Source: Allobosea thiooxidans
GTDB lineage: Bacteria > Pseudomonadota > Alphaproteobacteria > Rhizobiales > Beijerinckiaceae
Direction: 5' to 3'
Length of the DNA stretch: 64,000 nt
Assembly (NCBI RefSeq): GCF_900168195.1
Contig: NZ_FUYX01000010.1
Coordinates: forward strand, 1-64,000
The notes under the pieces are model-generated. The model was not told where the DNA came from, made no database searches, and saw only the letters and a program-made list of their open reading frames with translations. Position numbers and translations under genes: made by a program. This document shows, in pieces, positions 36,298-44,078 of this stretch; positions within the stretch are counted from its first letter, which is position 1; each line of letters starts with the position of its first letter.

Positions 36298-37344
36298 ATG
36301 CCGTCTCGCCTTCTCGCCGCCCTCGCCGCTGCCCTGCTCGGCGCCTCCCTCGCCCAGGCCGCGACGCTCAGCCCCGAACAGCGCTTCAGGACGCTGGGCG
36401 ATTTCTCCGCCCGCAAGCCCGGCAAGCCGGCGCGGGACGTCAGCGGCCTCGCCTGCATGCCCGCCGCCAACGGCGTTCAACGCTGCCTGTTGATCAACGA
36501 CGAGGGCGCCTTCGCCCAGTTCGCGGAGCTCGCGGAGAACCGGATCACGCCGGGCGCCACCCTGCCGATCATCGGCGCGCAGTCGGCGCCGGACACGCTC
36601 GGCCAGCCGCCGCAAAACATCTGCCGCACGGCCGGCCGCTTCGCCGAGCTCGACGGCGAGGCCGTCGCCTATGCCGATGGCGCCTTCTATGTCGCCGGCT
36701 CCCATGGCTGCTCGCGCAACAAGGGCGAGTTCCGCCTCTCGGCCTTCCATCTCGCCCGGATCAAGGTCGGCGCCGATGGAGCGCCCGCTGGCGGAGTCGA
36801 GCTGACCTACCGGCTGAGCGACATGCTGCGCCGCGCGGGCGAGGCCGGCGCGTTCTTCGGCAGGAGCCTGATGGACGACAACGGGCTCAATGTCGAAGGC
36901 ATCGCCGTGATCGGAGGCACGCTCTGGGCCGGCCTGCGCGCGCCCTCCCTCGGCAACCGCAGCTTCCTCGTCGGCGCTTCGCTCGATGCCCTGTTCGCGT
37001 CGGGACACGCGGCCGCGACCGAAATCCCGAAGCTGATCGCACTGCCCGCCGGACGCGACCGTGGCATCCGCGATCTCGCCCCCCTGCCCGACGGACGCCT
37101 GCTCGCGCTCCTCGGCCCGGCGCAGGAACAATCCCTGCCCTATGCCGTGATGCTGGTCGACACGGCCCGGCCGGAGGCCGCCGCGTTCCTCGGCGAATTG
37201 CCGGCCCGCGGCAACGGCAAGGCGGAGTCGCTGACGGTGCTGGCCCAGGACCGCAGCGGGCTCACCGCCCTGATCGGCTATGACGGCCGCAAGAACGGAC
37301 ATTTCGAATCCTACCGCCTGCCTCTCCCGAGCGAGCCCCGCTGA
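36298..37344 (+). CDS. Secreted DUF3616-like protein
   Basis: 348 residues with a signal peptide (MPSRLLAALAAALLGASLAQA). The body reads as beta-propeller-like repeats (VSGLACMPAANGVQRCLLINDEG, NVEGIAVIGGTLWAGLRAPS, IRDLAPLPDGRLLALLGPA), matching the DUF3616 type of exported alphaproteobacterial protein. Function unknown, likely periplasmic. Only 5 nt before the Nudix gene, so probably the same transcript. Confidence 0.82.
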   Translation: MPSRLLAALAAALLGASLAQAATLSPEQRFRTLGDFSARKPGKPARDVSGLACMPAANGVQRCLLINDEGAFAQFAELAENRITPGATLPIIGAQSAPDTLGQPPQNICRTAGRFAELDGEAVAYADGAFYVAGSHGCSRNKGEFRLSAFHLARIKVGADGAPAGGVELTYRLSDMLRRAGEAGAFFGRSLMDDNGLNVEGIAVIGGTLWAGLRAPSLGNRSFLVGASLDALFASGHAAATEIPKLIALPAGRDRGIRDLAPLPDGRLLALLGPAQEQSLPYAVMLVDTARPEAAAFLGELPARGNGKAESLTVLAQDRSGLTALIGYDGRKNGHFESYRLPLPSEPR

Positions 37345-37349
37345 CCGCC

Positions 37350-37910
37350 ATGGATTTCCGCACCCGCCTGTCCGCCGCCGTCGAGCGGTATCGCGCCGAA
37401 ATCGCCGGTCCGCGCGAACATCTGGCGTTGCTGCGCTGGCAGATCGCGGAAGGTCACGCGCTCGACCAGCGCGACACCTTTCCCGGTCACCTCACCACCA
37501 GCGCCTTCGTGCTCTCGCCCGACCATGCCCAGGTCCTGCTGATCGATCATGTCGTGATCGGCCGCTGGCTCCAGCCCGGCGGTCATTGGGAGGAGGCAGC
37601 GCATTTCCATCTGTCGGCCGCGCGCGAGGCCGAGGAGGAGACCGGGGTCCAGGGGCTGACGCTCCATCCCTGGCATGCCGGCGGCGACCTGCCCTTCACC
37701 ATCGACAGCCACGACGTGCCCGGGAAGCCGTCGCGCGGCGAACCGGCCCATATCCACCACGACCTGCAATATCTCTTCCTCGCCGACCCCGCACGGCCAC
37801 TGGTCGCGCAGGTCGAGGAGGTTCATGCAGCTGCCTGGAAGCCCGTCGCGGCCCTGGCCGAGATCGCGCCGCACGCCTTGGAGCGGCTCGCGCGCCTGCC
37901 GAAACCCTGA
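37350..37910 (+). CDS. Nudix hydrolase with altered Nudix box
   Basis: 186 residues. The Nudix region GGHWEEAAHFHLSAAREAEEETG keeps the REAEEETG half but has Ala where the first conserved Glu (x5 after Gly) normally stands, so metal binding may differ or use a neighbour. The conserved N-terminal RWQIAEGHALDQRDTFPGHLTTSAF resembles a Nudix subgroup of unknown substrate. It follows the DUF3616 gene closely. Confidence 0.85.
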   Translation: MDFRTRLSAAVERYRAEIAGPREHLALLRWQIAEGHALDQRDTFPGHLTTSAFVLSPDHAQVLLIDHVVIGRWLQPGGHWEEAAHFHLSAAREAEEETGVQGLTLHPWHAGGDLPFTIDSHDVPGKPSRGEPAHIHHDLQYLFLADPARPLVAQVEEVHAAAWKPVAALAEIAPHALERLARLPKP

Positions 37911-37911
37911 G

Positions 37912-37929
37912 TGTTGCAGCGCAGCAACA
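37912..37929. promoter_or_regulatory. Inverted repeat TGTTGC-N6-GCAACA
   Basis: TGTTGC (37912-37917) and GCAACA (37924-37929). It follows the Nudix stop and precedes the outer-membrane gene by about 140 bp; no T-run. May share a regulator with the palindrome at 38017. Confidence 0.4.
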
Positions 37930-38016
37930 TCAGGCCCGATTGCAAAAACGCCTATGGCTCTTTTATCGCGGCCCGTGCGGGGCGGCGGCATGGTTGCCTC
38001 GCGGATGAGTTATTTA

Positions 38017-38033
38017 TTGCAAATCTTTTGCAA
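38017..38033. promoter_or_regulatory. Palindrome TTGCAAA-N3-TTTGCAA
   Basis: Perfect 7-bp inverted repeat with a 3-nt spacer, 35 nt upstream of the outer-membrane protein start, in an AT-rich stretch. Position fits an operator. Confidence 0.5.
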
Positions 38034-38068
38034 CAATGAATTCATCCGCGATCACATCGGAGCCTTCC

Positions 38069-38968
38069 ATGTCCTCGAAAGTCATCGCGCTCGCATTGTT
38101 CGCGTCGGCCGCATCCATCTCGGCCGTCGCAGCCGACCTGCCCGCGCGAAAGGCAGCACAACCGCCCGCCCCGGCCATTTCCGCCTGCACCGAAAGCGAG
38201 GGCATCCCGATCGACGCCTTCGGCTTCACCACCGGCTCTGATGTCGCCGATGTCGGCTCCTTCGGTCCAAGCCTCGCCTATAACGGCGCCTTCGGCACCC
38301 GCATTGGCAACTCGAACGGCCATGGCCTGAACCTGCAGGGCTCCTACGGCCTCTTCCCCTGCTTCGAGATCGGCCCCTATGTGCTGGGCTCCATCACCAG
38401 CGCCTCGGCCGGCGGCGTCAGCGCCGATTCGCGCGCCTTCGGCGCCGGCGTCGAGATGAAGTACCGGCTGCTCGGGCGCGACATGCACGGGCTCGGCCTG
38501 ACCGTCGTGCTCGACCCGAGCTTCAACCGCGTCGATCCGGATGGCGCCGGCCGCTTCACCACCTACAACACCGGCATCCGCCTCTTCGCCGACAAGACGC
38601 TGATCCCGAACACGCTCTATGCGGCGCTCAACCTCTCGCAGGATCTGACCTGGAGCGGCCCCTCGCCCTATCAGCGCTCCTCCACCTTCACGGTCGCCGG
38701 CTCGCTCGCCTGGCAGGTCGCGGACGGGCTCTATCTGAGCGGCGAAGTCCGCCACATGCGCGCCCATAACGAGCTCGGCTTCGGCAAGGAAGCGGGCTAC
38801 GCCACCTTCGCCGGTCCCGGCATCTTCTGGCAGGCGACGAAGCAGCTCGCCCTCTCCGCCGCCTACAACATCCAGGTCGCCGGCAAGGCCAAGGGCGAGC
38901 CCGGCAATCTCGACCTGACCAATTTCAGCCAGCATCTGGTCAAGGTGAAGCTCGGCTACAGCTTCTGA
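38069..38968 (+). CDS. Outer-membrane beta-barrel protein
   Basis: 299 residues: signal peptide MSSKVIALALFASAASISAVAA, mature start DLPARKAA, then alternating beta-strand-like sequence and the C-terminal aromatic KVKLGYSF, the usual insertion signal for Bam. No known substrate. The ATG at 38069 (GGAG upstream) places the signal peptide first; the frame start at 38036 adds 11 residues. Probably controlled by the nearby TTGCAAA palindrome. Confidence 0.8.
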   Translation: MSSKVIALALFASAASISAVAADLPARKAAQPPAPAISACTESEGIPIDAFGFTTGSDVADVGSFGPSLAYNGAFGTRIGNSNGHGLNLQGSYGLFPCFEIGPYVLGSITSASAGGVSADSRAFGAGVEMKYRLLGRDMHGLGLTVVLDPSFNRVDPDGAGRFTTYNTGIRLFADKTLIPNTLYAALNLSQDLTWSGPSPYQRSSTFTVAGSLAWQVADGLYLSGEVRHMRAHNELGFGKEAGYATFAGPGIFWQATKQLALSAAYNIQVAGKAKGEPGNLDLTNFSQHLVKVKLGYSF

Positions 38969-39017
38969 CGGCCCGATCGGACGTCAGCCCTCGTCCAAAG
39001 TGCCTGAATAATAGAAG

Positions 39018-39127
39018 CCCTCATCCTGAGGAGGCCCGCAGGGCCGTCTCGAAGGATGATCCAGCGGGCTCTGGAGCCTCCTGAAGCATCCTTCGAGACG
39101 CGCCTACGGCCCTCCTCAGGATGAGGG
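39018..39127. repeat. Palindromic intergenic repeat, family A copy 1
   Basis: 110 bp starting CCCTCATCCTGAGGAG and ending CTCCTCAGGATGAGGG, with CTCGAAGGATG and CATCCTTCGAG as inner inverted repeats. Copies at 45687 and 58241. Confidence 0.9.
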
Positions 39128-39218
39128 CTGAGGCGATGCTTGACCCTGCTCTGAGGCTTTCCGGCAAAGCGAGAAGCGGCAACGCAGCCGCCCTTTTCGT
39201 TTCGGCGCGCCATTCGCG

Positions 39219-39247
39219 TTGACATACTCCCCCTCAGTACCATAGCG
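39219..39247 (+). promoter_or_regulatory. Promoter and probable FrmR operator
   Basis: TTGACA (39219-39224), 17 nt, then ATAGCG as a weak -10. The spacer holds TACTCCCCCTCAGTA (39225-39239), with TACT/AGTA ends, similar in style to FrmR/CsoR operators. Confidence 0.6.
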
Positions 39248-39276
39248 TCTCGCGGATCGAAGCTCGATGCGCGCCC

Positions 39277-39561
39277 ATGCCTCACACGCCTGAAGAGAAG
39301 AAGCGCGCGGTCACGCGGCTGCGCCGGATCAGGGGACAGACCGACGCCCTGATCGCCGCCGTGGAACGCGGCGAGGAATGCGGCGCCCTGCTGCAGCAGC
39401 TTGCCGCGCTGCGCGGCGCCGCCACCGGGCTGATGGCGGAGGTGCTCGAGATGCATCTGCGCGAGACCGTTCAGGGCACGGCCGGCGCGGCCAAGGCGCC
39501 CTCCGACGATGCCGACGAGATCGCCGCGATCATGCGCGTGATCCGCCCCTATCTGAAATGA
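39277..39561 (+). CDS. frmR: FrmR-type formaldehyde-responsive repressor
   Basis: 94 residues of the CsoR/RcnR/FrmR family: [21 protein letters not shown], the sensing Cys in [17 protein letters not shown] and the His in LEMHLRET. Pro2 and Cys35 are the pair formaldehyde crosslinks in FrmR. It is followed at 25 nt by the formaldehyde dehydrogenase, and its own promoter contains a candidate operator, consistent with derepression by formaldehyde. Confidence 0.93.
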   Translation: MPHTPEEKKRAVTRLRRIRGQTDALIAAVERGEECGALLQQLAALRGAATGLMAEVLEMHLRETVQGTAGAAKAPSDDADEIAAIMRVIRPYLK

Positions 39562-39586
39562 CCGTTCGCAAGGAAGGAACCACCCG

Positions 39587-40699
39587 ATGAAGACCCGTGC
39601 CGCCGTCGCCTGGGAAGCCGGCAAGCCGCTCACCATCGAAACCATCGAGATCGGCGGCCCGAAGGCCGGCGAGGTCCTCGTCGAGGTCATGGCGACCGGC
39701 ATCTGCCACACCGACGCCTACACGTTGTCGGGCCTGGATTCGGAGGGCAAGTTTCCGGCGATCCTCGGCCATGAGGGCGCGGGCATCGTCCGCGAGGTCG
39801 GCGCCGGCGTCACCACGCTGAAGCCCGGCGACCACGTCATCCCGCTCTACACGCCGGAATGCCGCAGCTGTAAGTCCTGCCTGTCGCGTCGGACCAATCT
39901 CTGCACCGCGATCCGCTCCACCCAGGGTCAGGGCCTGATGCCGGACGGCACGAGCCGCTTCTCCTGCGATGGCGGCGAGGTCTTCCACTATATGGGCTGC
40001 TCGACCTTCGCGAACTTCACCGTGCTGCCCGAGATCGCGCTCGCCAAGGTCCGCGAGGACGCCCCCTTCGACAAGATCTGCTACATCGGCTGCGGTGTGA
40101 CGACCGGCATCGGCGCCGTGATCTACACCGCCAAGGTCTGGCCCGGCGCCAATGTCGTCGTCTTCGGGCTCGGTGGCATCGGCCTCAACGTCATCCAGGG
40201 CGCCCGCATGGTCGGCGCCGACAAGATCATCGGCGTCGACATCAACCCGGCCAAGCGCGCCATGGCCGAGAAATTCGGCATGACCGACTTCATCAACCCG
40301 AAGGAGATCGGCAACGACAAGGTCGTGCAGGCGATCGTCGACCTCACCGGCGGCGGCGCCGATTTCTCCTTCGACGCCACCGGCAACACCGATGTGATGC
40401 GCCAGGCGCTGGAGTGCTGCCATCGCGGCTGGGGCGAGTCGATCATCATCGGCGTGGCCGAGGCCGGCAAGGAGATCGCCACCCGCCCGTTCCAGCTCGT
40501 CACCGGCCGCGTCTGGAAGGGCACGGCCTTCGGCGGCGCGCGCGGGCGCACGGACGTGCCGAAGATCGTCGACTGGTATATGGAAGGAAAGATCAACATC
40601 GACGACCTGATCACCCACAAGCTCAAGCTGGAGGAGATCAATCACGGCTTCGACCTGATGCATGAGGGCAAGTCGATCCGCAGCGTCGTGGTCTATTGA
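39587..40699 (+). CDS. frmA: S-(hydroxymethyl)glutathione dehydrogenase (class III ADH)
   Basis: 370 residues of the class III zinc alcohol dehydrogenase. [12 protein letters not shown] and GHEGAG give catalytic zinc ligands, [15 protein letters not shown] the structural zinc, and [16 protein letters not shown] the NAD site. It oxidises S-hydroxymethylglutathione formed from formaldehyde. Lies in frmR-frmA-frmB, although a palindromic repeat of family C separates frmA from frmB. Confidence 0.97.
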   Translation: MKTRAAVAWEAGKPLTIETIEIGGPKAGEVLVEVMATGICHTDAYTLSGLDSEGKFPAILGHEGAGIVREVGAGVTTLKPGDHVIPLYTPECRSCKSCLSRRTNLCTAIRSTQGQGLMPDGTSRFSCDGGEVFHYMGCSTFANFTVLPEIALAKVREDAPFDKICYIGCGVTTGIGAVIYTAKVWPGANVVVFGLGGIGLNVIQGARMVGADKIIGVDINPAKRAMAEKFGMTDFINPKEIGNDKVVQAIVDLTGGGADFSFDATGNTDVMRQALECCHRGWGESIIIGVAEAGKEIATRPFQLVTGRVWKGTAFGGARGRTDVPKIVDWYMEGKINIDDLITHKLKLEEINHGFDLMHEGKSIRSVVVY

Positions 40700-40737
40700 G
40701 CCGCCGCTCCACTGCCTTATTCCGCAGGCAGTGACAC

Positions 40738-40827
40738 ATCATGGTCGCCCTTGTGGCGACCATCCGCGTCTTCGCTGGCCGAGACCTGCGTTCAAGACGT
40801 GGATGCTCGGGATAGGCCGGGCGTGAC
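40738..40827. repeat. Palindromic intergenic repeat, family C copy 1
   Basis: Begins ATCATGGTCGCCCTTGTGGC, continues CGACCATCCGCGTCTTC and ends TTCAAGACGTGGATGCTCG plus GCGTGACG. Copies at 49188, 51349 (inverted) and 61571. It divides frmA from frmB. Confidence 0.8.
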
Positions 40828-40887
40828 GCCAACAGCTAAGGCCCGTTCTCCGGAAGCGGCGCCGGCCCGCGACAGAAGGGACCCCCT

Positions 40888-41724
40888 ATGGAACTCCTCT
40901 CCTCCTCGAAGGCCTTCGGCGGCTCACAGCGCGTCTATCGTCATGACAGCGTTGCCTGCGCCTGCCCGATGACCTTCGCGATCTATCTGCCGCACCAGAT
41001 CGAGGACGGGCCGGTTCCGGTGCTGTGGTACCTGTCGGGCCTGACCTGCACGCATCAGAACGCCATGGACAAGGGCGAGTACCGGGCCGCGGCCGCCGCC
41101 AACGGCATCGCCATCATCTGCCCGGACACCAGCCCGCGCGGCGCCGATGTGCCGGACGAGCCCGACAACTGGCAGTTCGGCTCCGGCGCCGGCTTCTATC
41201 TCGACGCCACGCAGGAGCCCTATGCCCGCAACTATCGGATGGAGAGCTATATCCGCGACGAGCTCCAGGCTCTGGTCACGAAGAACTTCCCGCTCGACAT
41301 GAACCGGCAGGGCATCTTCGGCCATTCCATGGGCGGCCATGGCGCGATCACCCTCGCCTTGAAGAACCCCGGGCGCTACCGCTCCGTCTCCGCCTTCGCG
41401 CCGATCACCCAGCCGTCGACCGCCGGCTGGTCGCGCCCCGCCTTCGAGAAATATCTCGGGCCGAACGAAACGGCCTGGCGGAACTATGATTCCACCCTGC
41501 TGATCGCCGATGGCCATCGCATCGCCGATCTGCTCGTCGACCAGGGCACCGCCGACGGCTTCCTCGAGGAGGGCCTGCGCCCGCAGCTCCTCGAGATCGC
41601 CTGCGCCACCGCCGGTATTCCGCTGCAGCTGACGATGCGGGAGGGCTACGACCACTCCTACAACTTCGTCTCCACCTTCATGGCGCAGCACATCGCCTGG
41701 CACGCCGAGCGGCTGGTCGCTTAG
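40888..41724 (+). CDS. frmB: S-formylglutathione hydrolase
   Basis: 278 residues of the esterase family: the nucleophile Ser in GHSMGGHGAITLALKNPGRY, an oxyanion region LSGLTCTHQNAM, and the late His in GYDHSYNF. It releases formate and glutathione from S-formylglutathione, the step after FrmA. Separated from frmA by 188 bp with a repeat, so it may have its own promoter. Confidence 0.96.
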   Translation: MELLSSSKAFGGSQRVYRHDSVACACPMTFAIYLPHQIEDGPVPVLWYLSGLTCTHQNAMDKGEYRAAAAANGIAIICPDTSPRGADVPDEPDNWQFGSGAGFYLDATQEPYARNYRMESYIRDELQALVTKNFPLDMNRQGIFGHSMGGHGAITLALKNPGRYRSVSAFAPITQPSTAGWSRPAFEKYLGPNETAWRNYDSTLLIADGHRIADLLVDQGTADGFLEEGLRPQLLEIACATAGIPLQLTMREGYDHSYNFVSTFMAQHIAWHAERLVA

Positions 41725-41870
41725 GGTCTCAAAACCGGAGGAGATCGAGGCCTCTCCGTACTCGTCGATCCCGCGGAAGCACCGGCCGGGCCGATTCGCC
41801 GCGCCGCGGGAACGCCCACGCGCATCGCCGCGTTGAGTTTCCCGTAACCGTCCGGCACGGGGGCTCGTCC

Positions 41871-42287
41871 ATGGCCAAGCACAGGAAGCCGCGGCGCAAC
41901 CGCTCGCTCTTCACCCGTCTGTCGCAGGCCGTCTCCCGCTGGGCCGGCAAGCCGCAGACCTTCTTCATCGCCGGCGCGCTGATCGTCCTCTGGGCGCTTT
42001 CCGGCCCGTTCTTCGGCTTCAACGACAGTTGGCAGCTCGTCGTCAACACCTCGACGACCATCGTCACCTTCCTGATGGTCTTCATCATCCAGAACAGCCA
42101 GAACCGCGACACGGCCGCGATCCAGATCAAGCTCGACGAGCTGATCTGCAGGCTCGAGGGCGCCCGCGAGGAGTTGCTCGACCTCGAGGAACTCGACGAG
42201 GACAAGCTCGAGACGATCCGCGGCGAGTTCGAGGCGATGGCTGCAAAGGCGCGCGAAGTGGCGCACCCGTCCCCTGCCGGGCAGTAG
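41871..42287 (+). CDS. Low-affinity iron permease family protein
   Basis: 138 residues: basic N-terminus, two hydrophobic segments around AGALIVLWALSGPFFGF and VVNTSTTIVTFLMVFIIQN, then a charged helical tail (QNRDTAAIQIKLDELI). The FFGFNDSWQLVVNTSTTIVTFLMVFIIQNSQNRD core is typical of this small inner-membrane family (Pfam low-affinity iron permease). Iron transport is a family-level suggestion only. Confidence 0.8.
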   Translation: MAKHRKPRRNRSLFTRLSQAVSRWAGKPQTFFIAGALIVLWALSGPFFGFNDSWQLVVNTSTTIVTFLMVFIIQNSQNRDTAAIQIKLDELICRLEGAREELLDLEELDEDKLETIRGEFEAMAAKAREVAHPSPAGQ

Positions 42288-42391
42288 CCGGGGAACGAGG
42301 CGGCAAGCTGTCGAGGCTGGGTCTGCCATGTGCGCGTCGACAACCCTGCCCTGCAGGATCACACTTCGCGCATCAAGCATGGGAGGCTGTG

Positions 42392-42526
42392 ATGCTGTCG
42401 ACAGTCGTCCTCATCGTCGCGAGCCTGTTCGGGCTCGCCGCCCTCACCGGCATCGTCCTGATCTGGATCATGGGATATCTGATGTGGCGCGCCGGCCCCC
42501 ACGGCCACCCGGGGAACGAATTCTGA
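42392..42526 (+). CDS. 44-residue single-pass membrane protein
   Basis: MLSTVVLIVASLFGLAALTG begins a long hydrophobic segment (to about residue 30) followed by MWRAGPHGHPGNEF. A clean GGAGG site lies 6 nt before the ATG (42382-42391). Unknown role; the iron-permease-like gene precedes it by about 100 bp on the same strand. Confidence 0.65.
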   Translation: MLSTVVLIVASLFGLAALTGIVLIWIMGYLMWRAGPHGHPGNEF

Positions 42527-42620
42527 CGCTCCCGCGCGCCTCCTTTAAATGAAGGATGTGACGTTAGGTTAATTAAAGCTAAATACCTGACGGGGGGTCC
42601 ACGTGGGGGTGGGCTGGCAA

Positions 42621-42902
42621 ATGTCGTATCTACGAATCGCTCATATCAACGAGCAGGGCACCTATTTCGTCATCGTTCCGGTTGAAACATCCTTCGGGTC
42701 ACAGCCCCGCGTCGCACAGGAAGCCTCCATCGACCGGTGGCGGCTGGCCGCCATGTCGGCGCGCCTGAACGGCACCGTCGTTCCGGTCTGGGAGAACGGC
42801 GACCGTCTGGCCTTCCGCGCGCCGCAGCGCTTCCACGCCTTCTTCAAATCCCTCTCCCTCCCGCTCGTCCTCGGCATGCTCAACGAGACCCTGAGCTGCT
42901 AG
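42621..42902 (+). CDS. Protein of unknown function (93 aa)
   Basis: MSYLRIAHINEQGTYFVIVPVETSFG followed by an amphipathic region ending GMLNETLSC. Not recognised. The codon-like frame begins at a GTG at 42603, but the ATG at 42621 gives the more plausible start. An AT-rich stretch (42540-42600, including GGTTAATTAAAGC) upstream looks like a promoter region. Confidence 0.65.
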   Translation: MSYLRIAHINEQGTYFVIVPVETSFGSQPRVAQEASIDRWRLAAMSARLNGTVVPVWENGDRLAFRAPQRFHAFFKSLSLPLVLGMLNETLSC

Positions 42903-43139
42903 CGGGCGAGTGCGGCATGGGAGCCGCACGCTCATCCGGCCTCTGGCCGGCTTGGGCGTGCGGAGCGCGTCGCCGAGCTGCGACCAGTGCCGCCGGAGGT
43001 CTGCCCTCCGGTCATTCAGGCAAAAGTAAGGTTAGCTTTTAGGGTTAAGTGTCATTTAAGAAATCAATGCCATGGTCCTTCCCGTTGGTAACTCGCGCGG
43101 GCTGCGTATCTGCGCCGCGCAAACGCGAAGGAAACTGCC

Positions 43140-43991
43140 ATGGGCAGCCTGAAAACTCTCGCGCTGGCGGGCGGCCTGGCCCTCGGCGTCTCCGCCGCAG
43201 CTCAGGCAGCCGACCTCGCCTATGCACCGCCTCCGCCGCCGCCCGAGCCTCTCGGTCTCAAGGGCACGATCTCGAGCGGCATCTATCTGCGCGGCGATGT
43301 CGGCGTCGGCCTGCAGACCGTCGGCAAGTATCACCAGGACGATGTCGTGCAGTTCGGCGGCAACTTCTTCGGCAAGAGCGACAACTCCGCCTTCTTCGCC
43401 GGCCTCGGCGTCGGCTACCGCTTCAACAACTGGCTGCGCTTCGACATCACCGGCGAATATCGCGGCTCCTCGTCGATCGGGGTGAACGACATCGTCTTCA
43501 ACCCCTGGATCAACGACTTCCAGACCAACACCTACAAGGGCAACCTGACCTCGCTGGTCACCCTGTTCAACGGCTATATCGACCTCGGCACCTGGAACTG
43601 CCTGACGCCCTATATCGGCGCCGGCATCGGCTTCTCGCAGAACCGCATCAGCGGCCTGACCGACCAGGGCTCCGTCGCCGGCTTCCCGACGCTCGGCTAC
43701 GCCACTAACGGCAGCAAGACCGATCTCGCCTGGGCGCTGATGGCGGGCGTCGGCTACGAGGTGAACAAGAACCTGACCCTCGAGCTCGGCTATCGCTATC
43801 TCAACCTCGGCGACGCCCAGTCCGGCCGCATCGTCAACGCCTTCAACGGCGAGATGTACGCGCCGCTCAAGGCCAAGAACATCGACAGCCACGACTTCCG
43901 TATCGGCATGCGCTGGAACTTCGGCGATCCGAACTGCTGCGGCACGCCGGAGCCGGTCGCCTACGCGCCGCCGGTGGTGCGCAAGTACTGA
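43140..43991 (+). CDS. Omp25/Omp31-like outer-membrane protein
   Basis: 283 residues with a signal peptide (MGSLKTLALAGGLALGVSAAAQA) and the mature start ADLAYAPPPPPPEP, standard for the alphaproteobacterial Omp25/31 group. The body contains GVGYRFNNWLRFDITGEYR and LELGYRYLNLGDAQSG barrel strands and ends at an aromatic Tyr (VVRKY). It likely links or stabilises the outer membrane. AAGGAAA precedes the ATG; a terminator follows. Confidence 0.88.
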   Translation: MGSLKTLALAGGLALGVSAAAQAADLAYAPPPPPPEPLGLKGTISSGIYLRGDVGVGLQTVGKYHQDDVVQFGGNFFGKSDNSAFFAGLGVGYRFNNWLRFDITGEYRGSSSIGVNDIVFNPWINDFQTNTYKGNLTSLVTLFNGYIDLGTWNCLTPYIGAGIGFSQNRISGLTDQGSVAGFPTLGYATNGSKTDLAWALMAGVGYEVNKNLTLELGYRYLNLGDAQSGRIVNAFNGEMYAPLKAKNIDSHDFRIGMRWNFGDPNCCGTPEPVAYAPPVVRKY

Positions 43992-44015
43992 GAGCCGACG
44001 GCTCGCCCGACACGG

Positions 44016-44043
44016 ACGGCGCGGATCATCTCCGCGCCGTTTT
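44016..44043 (+). terminator. Terminator after the Omp25/31-like gene
   Basis: ACGGCGCGGA (44016-44025), 5-nt loop, TCCGCGCCGT (44031-44040) and T4. Confidence 0.85.
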
Positions 44044-44078
44044 GCTTTGGTCGCCTGGCAACGCGGCGTCGCTGACCC

